Origin: Herbidospora solisilvae
Lineage (GTDB): Bacteria; Actinomycetota; Actinomycetes; Streptosporangiales; Streptosporangiaceae
Reading direction: 5' to 3'
NCBI RefSeq assembly: GCF_009901565.1
Contig: NZ_WXEW01000001.1
Coordinates: 1,240,001-1,304,000 of the forward strand
Length of the DNA stretch: 64,000 nt
Position 1 is the first letter of the stretch, and every line of letters starts with the position of its first letter. Below, one piece after another: positions 58,582 to 64,000 of this stretch. The notes under the pieces are model-generated. The model saw only the letters and a list, made by a program, of their open reading frames with translations. It made no database searches and was not told the DNA's origin. The position numbers and the translations under genes are program-made.

Positions 58582-60390
58582 CTAGCTGCGGGTGGCGCCG
58601 GCCCACGAGGCGTGCAGCTCGGCGTAGACGCCCGGCTCCCTGAGCAGGTCGGCGTGGGAGCCGCGCTGCACGATCTCGCCCCGGTCGAACACGAGCACCT
58701 CGTCGGCCGCCTCGGCCGTGGACAGGCGGTGGGCGATCGAGACGGCCGTGCGGCCGCGGGTGACGCCGTCGAGGGCACGCGCGATGCGGACCTCGGTGGC
58801 CGGGTCGACCGCCGAGGTCGCCTCGTCGAGCAGCAGCAGGTCGGGGTCGGCGAGGTAGGCCCTGGCCAGGGCGACGAGCTGCCGTTCGCCCGCCGACAGC
58901 GACTCGCCGCGCTGGCCGACCGGCGTCTCCAGGCCGGCCGGCAGGCCGTCGAGCCAGTCGGCCAGGCCGAGCTCGGCCAGCGCCTCGGCGATCTCGTCGT
59001 CGGTGGCGCCGGGACGGCCGAAGCGGATGTTCTCGGCCAGGGTCGAGTCGAACAGGAAGCCGTCCTGCGGGACCATCACGATGCGCTCGCGCAGCGACGC
59101 GAAACGCAGCTCGCGCAGGTCGACGCCGTCGACGGTGACGCGGCCCTCGACCGGGTCCATCAGGCGGGTCAGCAGCTTGGCGAAGGTGGTCTTGCCCGAG
59201 CCGGTCTCGCCCACCACGGCGACCTGGCGGCGCGGCGGGATGACCACGTCGACCCCGCGCAGGACGGGCGGGCCGTCGGGGTAGGCGTAGCCGACGTTCT
59301 CGAACGCCACGGTGATCGGGCCACGCGGCAGGGTCACGCCCTGCTCGCCCGGGTCGGCGACGTCGGCCGGGGTGTCGAGCACGCTCAGCACGCGGCGCCA
59401 GCCGGCGATGGCGTTCTGGGCCTCGTTGAGCACCTCGGTCGCGGTCTGCAGCGGCGCGATGAACAGCGTGATCAGGAACAGGAACGCCACCAGGCGGCCG
59501 GGGGTGATCGAGCCGCCCACGCCGAGCAGCACGCCGACGACGACCACCCCGGCGATGGCGACGGAGGCGACCAGCTCGGTGATCGGGAAGGTGAAGCCGA
59601 TGATCTTCTGGGCGCGGGTCTGCGCGGCCCGCTGGGCGTCGACGGCGGCGTCGATGCGGGTGGCCGTGCGCTCCTCGGCGCCGTGGGCCCGGATCACCGC
59701 GCTGCCGACGACCGACTCGCTGATCGCGGCCAGGGTGTCGCCGGTGCGCTCGCGCACCACCAGGTAGTTGCGGGCGACCATGCGCTGGAACCGAGGCAGC
59801 GCGAAGACCAGCGGCAGGAACAGGCCCCACACGAGCAGCGTGAGCTGCCAGGAGTAGACGGCCATCAGCACGGTCGCGATCACGAGCTGGCCGCTCGCCA
59901 CGATGATCAGCAGGCCGCCCCACTGCATGAAGGTGCTGATCTGGTCGACGTCGCCGGTCACCCGCGACACCAGGGCGCCCCGGCGCTCGGTGTTCTGGGT
60001 CAGCACCGACAGGTCGTGGACGTGCCGGAACGCCTTGCCACGCAGCGTCGCCAGGCCCGACTCGGTGGCCCGGTAGAGCCGCACGTTCATCGCGTAGCCC
60101 GCCAGCGCGGTCAGCAGGATCGCGGCCGCGCAGGCCAGCACGGCGTTGCGGATGAACGGCAGGTCGGGCGAGGAGCCGTTGAGCCCCTGGTCGATGACCT
60201 GCTGGATGGCGATCGGCACGATCACCTTGCCGACGGTCGCCAGGATCGCCAGCGCGAGGGTGACCCCGAGGCCGCGGCGGAACTCGGGCGACAGCCGCAG
60301 GCCGTGGCGGATGGTCTCGAGCGCGCCGCGCTCGACGTTCTGGAGCGTCTGGGTCGTCACTGTGTTGGTCGTCACTGTGTTGGTCGTCAC
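58582..60390 (-). CDS. ABC exporter half-transporter (second of pair)
   Basis: A 602-residue ABC transporter, with six helices (about residues 40-330) and a nucleotide-binding domain with Walker [15 protein letters not shown], signature [12 protein letters not shown] and Walker [14 protein letters not shown]. The signature has SAGER where SGGQ(R) is canonical. With the preceding protein it should form a heterodimeric exporter. GTG 60390 overlaps the upstream stop (GTGA), but two further in-frame GTGs follow at 15-base steps. Substrate unknown. Confidence 0.93.
   Translation of the reverse strand: MTTNTVTTNTVTTQTLQNVERGALETIRHGLRLSPEFRRGLGVTLALAILATVGKVIVPIAIQQVIDQGLNGSSPDLPFIRNAVLACAAAILLTALAGYAMNVRLYRATESGLATLRGKAFRHVHDLSVLTQNTERRGALVSRVTGDVDQISTFMQWGGLLIIVASGQLVIATVLMAVYSWQLTLLVWGLFLPLVFALPRFQRMVARNYLVVRERTGDTLAAISESVVGSAVIRAHGAEERTATRIDAAVDAQRAAQTRAQKIIGFTFPITELVASVAIAGVVVVGVLLGVGGSITPGRLVAFLFLITLFIAPLQTATEVLNEAQNAIAGWRRVLSVLDTPADVADPGEQGVTLPRGPITVAFENVGYAYPDGPPVLRGVDVVIPPRRQVAVVGETGSGKTTFAKLLTRLMDPVEGRVTVDGVDLRELRFASLRERIVMVPQDGFLFDSTLAENIRFGRPGATDDEIAEALAELGLADWLDGLPAGLETPVGQRGESLSAGERQLVALARAYLADPDLLLLDEATSAVDPATEVRIARALDGVTRGRTAVSIAHRLSTAEAADEVLVFDRGEIVQRGSHADLLREPGVYAELHASWAGATRS
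60346..60390 (-). repeat. 15-base tandem repeat at the ABC start codon
   Basis: Three copies of a GTGACGACCAACACA unit (the last diverges) occupy 60346-60390 on the minus strand. Each begins with GTG in frame, so there are three possible starts. The period is a multiple of three, so copy-number change would not break the frame. Confidence 0.85.
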
Positions 60391-62183
60391 GGGGCGACGG
60401 TCTCCTCTTCGAGGGCCGCGTTCTCGGCCTCCTGGCGTTCGTAGGCCGTCACGAGGTCGCGGTAGCCGGCGCAGCGGGCCAGCAGGGCCTCGTGGGGGCC
60501 GTGGTCGGCGACGGCGCCGTTCTCGATGTAGACGACGTCGTCGGCCAGGGAGATCGTGGCCATGCGGTAGGCGATCACGATGACGGTGGCGTGCTGGTCG
60601 CGCAGGCCGAACAGGATGCGCTTCTCGACCTGCGGGTCGACGCTGGAGGTGGCGTCGTCGAGGATCAGCAGCCGGGGTTCGCGGGCCACCGCGCGGGCCA
60701 GGGCGAGCCGCTGGCGCTGGCCGCCCGACAGGGTGGTGCCGCGCTCGCCGATCCGGGTGTCGAGGGCGTCGGGCAGGGCGCTGACGAACCCGTCGGCCTG
60801 GGCCAGCCGCAGCGCGGCCCACACCTTCTCGTCGGGGACGTCGGCGCCGAGCGTGATGTTGCCCCGGACGGTGTCGTCGAACAGGAACGTCTGCTGCGGC
60901 ACGAGGGAGACCGCGCCGCTCACGCCGTCGCGTTCGACCTCGCGCAGGTCGACCCCGTCGATCGTGACCACGCCCTCGTCGGGGTCGACCAGGCGGGCCA
61001 GCAGCTGGGTCAGGGTGGACTTGCCGGAGCCGGTGGGGCCGACCACGGCGACCGTGCGGCCCGGCTCGACGGTGAAGCCGACGTCGCGCAGCACCGGCAC
61101 GCCGGGCTCGTAGGCGTAGGAGACGCCGGTGACGGCGACCTGCGCGGGCCGGTCGGCCGGCAGCCGGGCGGAGCCGTAGACCATCGACCCCTCGGCCGAC
61201 AGCACCTCCCGCACCCGGGTCCAGCCCACGACGGAGCGGGGCAGTTCGCCCAGCACCCACCCGAGCGCCCGCACGGGGAAGGCCAGCAGCGTGAACAGGT
61301 AGGACACCTGGATCAGCTCACCGGCGGTGACGTCGCCGGAGGCGAGGCGGTAGGAGCCGAACAGCAGCACGGCCAGCACCCCGAGCGTCGGCAGCGCCTC
61401 CAGCAGCGGGTCGAACATGCCGCGCACCCGCCCGGCGGCGATGTTGGCGTCGCGCAGCGCGGCGGCCTTCTCGTCGAACCGGACCGCCTCGGCGTCTTCG
61501 CGGCCGAGGGTCTTGACCACGAGCGCGCCCTCGAAGCTCTCGTGGGCGACCTCGGACACCGACGCCCGCAGCTCCTGCGCCCGCGTCGCGAGCGGCGTGA
61601 GCCTGCGCTGGTAGACGAGGTTCAGCAGGGCGATCGCCGGGAAGATCAGGAAGCCGACGACGGCGAGCACGGGGTCGGTCAGCACGATCGCCACGGCGGC
61701 GGCCACGAGCATGACGATCACGCCGACCGCCATCGGCAGCGGCGCGAGCGGCCCCCAGGCGGCCTCGGCGTCGGAGCTGGCGTTGGACAGCAGCTGCCCG
61801 GTCGGGTGGCGGTGGTGCCACGACAGCGGCAGGCGGAGGAACTGCCGCCCCAGCGAGCGCCGGAAGTGGGCCTGCATGCGGTATTGGTGGATGCCGGCCA
61901 TGATGCGCCGGCCCATGATCCCCAGCGCCTTGAACACCGCGACCCCGACGATCAGCGTGGCCGCCAGCGCCAGCGCTCCCCCGGTGGCGTGGCCGTCGCG
62001 GAAGGCCGGCAGCACGGCGTTCTCGGTGGCCCAGCCCAGCGCCCACGACGACAGGACGGTCGTCACGCCGTAGACGGCGCTGGCCAGGACCGCTCCCGTG
62101 AAGATCTTCGGCTCGGTCCTGACGGCGTGGCCGATGACGCGGAACCCCTGGCGCATGACCGCGGATGACACCTTTTCGGGCAC
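60387..62183 (-). CDS. ABC exporter half-transporter (first of pair)
   Basis: A 598-residue ABC transporter with a six-helix membrane domain (residues ~20-310) and a nucleotide-binding domain with Walker A GPTGSGKSTLTQLL, signature LSGGQRQRLALA, and Walker B LLILDDATSSVDP (Asp-Asp instead of Asp-Glu). The latter suggests a degenerate catalytic site, as is typical of one half of heterodimeric exporters. GTG 62183 with AAGGAA upstream is the start. The pair has no clear substrate; the next plus-strand gene diverges. Confidence 0.93.
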   Translation of the reverse strand: MPEKVSSAVMRQGFRVIGHAVRTEPKIFTGAVLASAVYGVTTVLSSWALGWATENAVLPAFRDGHATGGALALAATLIVGVAVFKALGIMGRRIMAGIHQYRMQAHFRRSLGRQFLRLPLSWHHRHPTGQLLSNASSDAEAAWGPLAPLPMAVGVIVMLVAAAVAIVLTDPVLAVVGFLIFPAIALLNLVYQRRLTPLATRAQELRASVSEVAHESFEGALVVKTLGREDAEAVRFDEKAAALRDANIAAGRVRGMFDPLLEALPTLGVLAVLLFGSYRLASGDVTAGELIQVSYLFTLLAFPVRALGWVLGELPRSVVGWTRVREVLSAEGSMVYGSARLPADRPAQVAVTGVSYAYEPGVPVLRDVGFTVEPGRTVAVVGPTGSGKSTLTQLLARLVDPDEGVVTIDGVDLREVERDGVSGAVSLVPQQTFLFDDTVRGNITLGADVPDEKVWAALRLAQADGFVSALPDALDTRIGERGTTLSGGQRQRLALARAVAREPRLLILDDATSSVDPQVEKRILFGLRDQHATVIVIAYRMATISLADDVVYIENGAVADHGPHEALLARCAGYRDLVTAYERQEAENAALEEETVAP

Positions 62184-62357
62184 TCGGGGTTCCTTCCGTT
62201 CGAGGCGGTGGTTCGGCTCCGACCATACAAAGGACCGCCGACAGTCCGGATCGGGCCAAGGTCTGACCAAGGGGCGGGCCCATTGGCGTAGGGCCGGGAA
62301 AGCCCACGTGGGGAAATCACGGCGATCACCCGTCTTATTCCCGGCGGGCGGGGTGCT

Positions 62358-62370
62358 TAGGGTTGAGCCA
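62358..62370 (+). promoter_or_regulatory. Leaderless promoter candidate
   Basis: TAGGGT (62358-62363) six bases before the ATG at 62370 and TTATTC near 62335-62340 as a poor -35. No ribosome site is seen. It predicts a start at the A of the ATG. Confidence 0.4.
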
Positions 62371-63005
62371 TGAGTTACGCCCGCGCGGAACGTGCCGCGA
62401 TCACCGAACTGCTCGACGATCTGGGGCCGTTCGCGCCCACCCTGTGCGACGGGTGGGAGACGGCCGACCTCGCCGCCCACCTGGTCGTGCGGGAACGGCG
62501 GATCGACGCCGCCGCCGGGATCGCGGTCAAGTTCCTGGCGCCCTACACGCGGAACGTGCAGGAGCAGGTGCGCGCGCGGCCCTACGCCGAGCTGGTGAAC
62601 GAGGTCCGGCAGGGCCCGCCCTTCTGGACGCCCTACGGCCTGATCCCCGGACTCGACTCGGCGGTGAACACGATCGAGTTCTTCGTCCACCACGAGGACG
62701 TGCGGCGCGCCCAGGCCGGCTGGGAGCCGAGGGAACTGCCCGCCGACCTCGACGACCTGCTGTGGAAACGGGTGGCCGCCGGGGCCCGGGTGTTCTTCCG
62801 CAAGTCGCCCGTGGGAGTGGTGCTGCGCCGGGCCGGGACGGGCCAGAAGGCGGGGGCGAAGATGTCCGACCCCGCAGTCGTGGTCACCGGGCCCTCCCAG
62901 GAGCTGCTGCTGTTCGCCTTCGGGCGGCAGGACCACGCGCGGGTGGCGCTCGACGGGGAGCCGTGGGCGGTGGAGAAGCTGATGGGGGCCCGGCTGGGCA
63001 TGTGA
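62370..63005 (+). CDS. TIGR03085-family metal-binding protein
   Basis: A 211-residue protein of the DinB/MDMPI-like four-helix fold. It has the family's start SYARAERAAITELLDDLGP, then CDGWETADLAAHLVVRER (His as metal ligand) and FFVHHEDVRRAQ (two His). Members resemble mycothiol-dependent enzymes, but the reaction is unknown. It is commonly found beside hisI and trp-linked genes in actinobacteria. Confidence 0.9.
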   Translation: MSYARAERAAITELLDDLGPFAPTLCDGWETADLAAHLVVRERRIDAAAGIAVKFLAPYTRNVQEQVRARPYAELVNEVRQGPPFWTPYGLIPGLDSAVNTIEFFVHHEDVRRAQAGWEPRELPADLDDLLWKRVAAGARVFFRKSPVGVVLRRAGTGQKAGAKMSDPAVVVTGPSQELLLFAFGRQDHARVALDGEPWAVEKLMGARLGM

Positions 63006-63021
63006 GGCGGGCCTGTTCCGG

Positions 63022-64000
63022 CTAGAGGAGCAGGCCGAGGATGGCCTCGCCCGCTTCGCGGCCGCGTTCGGCCGCCGTCTTCGAGGGGGTGGCCGCGCGG
63101 ACTCCGGCCGTGATCCTGCGGTGGGCGGCCTCGACGACGCGGTCGGTCGTGCCGGCCCTCTGGTAGGTCTCGGGGTCGTGGGCGAAGGCGAGGGCCGCCG
63201 AGGCGAGGAGGGTGCGCACGTTCGAGCGGGGGTCGGGGGCCATGCGGAGCAGGAGGGCCCTCGCCTGGCGGTCGGCCAGGTCGCGGTCGAAGGTGAGGAT
63301 CTCGTCGAGGCGGTGGCCGCCCAGCTCGGGGTAGGGGCCCGCGACCAGGGCCGTCGCCACTGCGGCGGCCTGGGAGGAGGACGTGCCGTCGAGGACCGCT
63401 CTGACCACGTCGAGGCGGGTCTCCGGAGGAGGGTAGGCGCCCGTGCCCGTGCCGCCCGCGCCGGTGTCGAGGAAGTCCGCCAGGGCGCTCAGGTAGCCGG
63501 GGCCGGTGGCGAGGGTGGCGTACACGTCGGCGAAGACCTCGCCGAGCCAGCGCCGCCAGTCGGGGCCCGATCCGGCGGTCAGCGCCTCCAGGGTCGAGGT
63601 CAGGGCGAGGTCGGTCTCGACCAGGTGGCCCACCTCGTGGGCGATGACCAGGGCGTCGGGGAGGTGGCGCAGGTGGAACCAGGGCACGCCGACCAGCGGG
63701 ACGGGGAGGCGCTCCACGACCCGGCGCAGGGTGCCCGGCGGTCGCGCGGTCAGTTCGGCGGCGTAGTCGGCGCCCCGGGCGATGGAGAAGGGTTCGGCCG
63801 ACCGGTCGAGGAAGACGAGCGGGGGTTCCTTCAGCCGGGGGGCGTACGTGCGGACCGGCTCGTAGCATTCCCAGGCGAGTTCGTCGGCGACCGTCAGATA
63901 GTCGGCGAAGACGTCGGCCAGGCGGACGGCGAACTTGGCGCGGAAGTAGTCAAGGACGTCGTGGGTGCGGATCAGCAGGTGCTCCGTCGCCGTCCAGGGG
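63022..64000 (-). CDS. Zinc metallopeptidase-like protein, 5' end missing
   Basis: The frame remains open from 63022 to the window end at 64000, so about 325 C-terminal residues are seen and the N-terminus lies outside. An HEVGH zinc motif near 63630 (in VIAHEVGHLVETD) and, about 33 residues later, GEVFADVYATL (a plausible third ligand Glu) mark a gluzincin-like peptidase. The terminal ~100 residues are helical. I do not recognise a named family. It is convergent with the TIGR03085 gene, with 16 bases between stops. Confidence 0.7.
   Translation of the reverse strand, partial: PWTATEHLLIRTHDVLDYFRAKFAVRLADVFADYLTVADELAWECYEPVRTYAPRLKEPPLVFLDRSAEPFSIARGADYAAELTARPPGTLRRVVERLPVPLVGVPWFHLRHLPDALVIAHEVGHLVETDLALTSTLEALTAGSGPDWRRWLGEVFADVYATLATGPGYLSALADFLDTGAGGTGTGAYPPPETRLDVVRAVLDGTSSSQAAAVATALVAGPYPELGGHRLDEILTFDRDLADRQARALLLRMAPDPRSNVRTLLASAALAFAHDPETYQRAGTTDRVVEAAHRRITAGVRAATPSKTAAERGREAGEAILGLLL

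Overview
The window is chromosomal DNA from a high-GC Gram-positive actinomycete. The very high GC content, frequent GTG and TTG starts, GTGA/ATGA stop-start overlaps and several leaderless-looking promoters all fit. So do TIGR03085, ANTAR, Spo0M and MauE-type proteins and the gene orders der-cmk-tyrA-aroH-rluB-scpB-scpA-parA-xerD-pyrG, rpsA-polA-liv, pdtaR-tRNA-pyk, gltBD and trpCBA-lgt. The order resembles Streptomyces and relatives, and a Streptosporangiaceae-like organism is my best guess; the genus cannot be fixed from this text. I see no phage, plasmid, insertion sequence or CRISPR array. Layout, left to right. (1) 1-4.75 kb: the tail of an MFS exporter, a small DUF6220-like membrane protein coupled to a membrane-anchored multicopper oxidase, and a convergent two-component system. 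(2) 4.8-16 kb, minus strand: a housekeeping run covering ribosome assembly (der, rluB), nucleotide synthesis (cmk, pyrG), tyrosine/phenylalanine entry (tyrA, aroH), chromosome organisation (scpA, scpB, parA, xerD) and a Nudix ADP-ribose pyrophosphatase. (3) 16-28.5 kb: an acyltransferase, a DUF4126 protein, a methyltransferase followed by a strip of decayed repeats, uvrB, a Spo0M-like protein, coaE, a GNAT enzyme, rpsA, a polysaccharide deacetylase and polA. (4) 28.5-36.2 kb: a thioesterase, a candidate structured small RNA, the livHMGF branched-chain amino-acid transporter with an unusual LivH fusion, a lipoprotein, livK, an ANTAR response regulator and a CAA-anticodon tRNA without a long variable arm. 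(5) 36.2-47 kb: pyruvate kinase, two small envelope proteins, a secreted subtilase lipoprotein and glutamate synthase (gltD, gltB). (6) 47-54.5 kb: a branched-polyamine synthase-like protein, two paralogous exported proteins, a VIT1-type transporter, lgt, a DsbA-like/MauE-like thiol redox pair, and a 0.5-kb gap holding a 236-bp inverted-repeat element. (7) 53.5-64 kb: trpC-trpB-trpA, small membrane proteins, hisI, a heterodimeric ABC exporter pair, a TIGR03085 protein and the 3' part of a zinc metallopeptidase. Most minus-strand genes form translationally coupled operons separated by strong GC hairpin terminators. The less ordinary content is the 236-bp inverted-repeat element and its half copy next to polA, the promoter-plus-hairpin small RNA candidate before livH, the repeated methyltransferase 5'-end fragments between uvrB and the methyltransferase, the odd tRNA-Leu, the xerD start problem and the LivH fusion.
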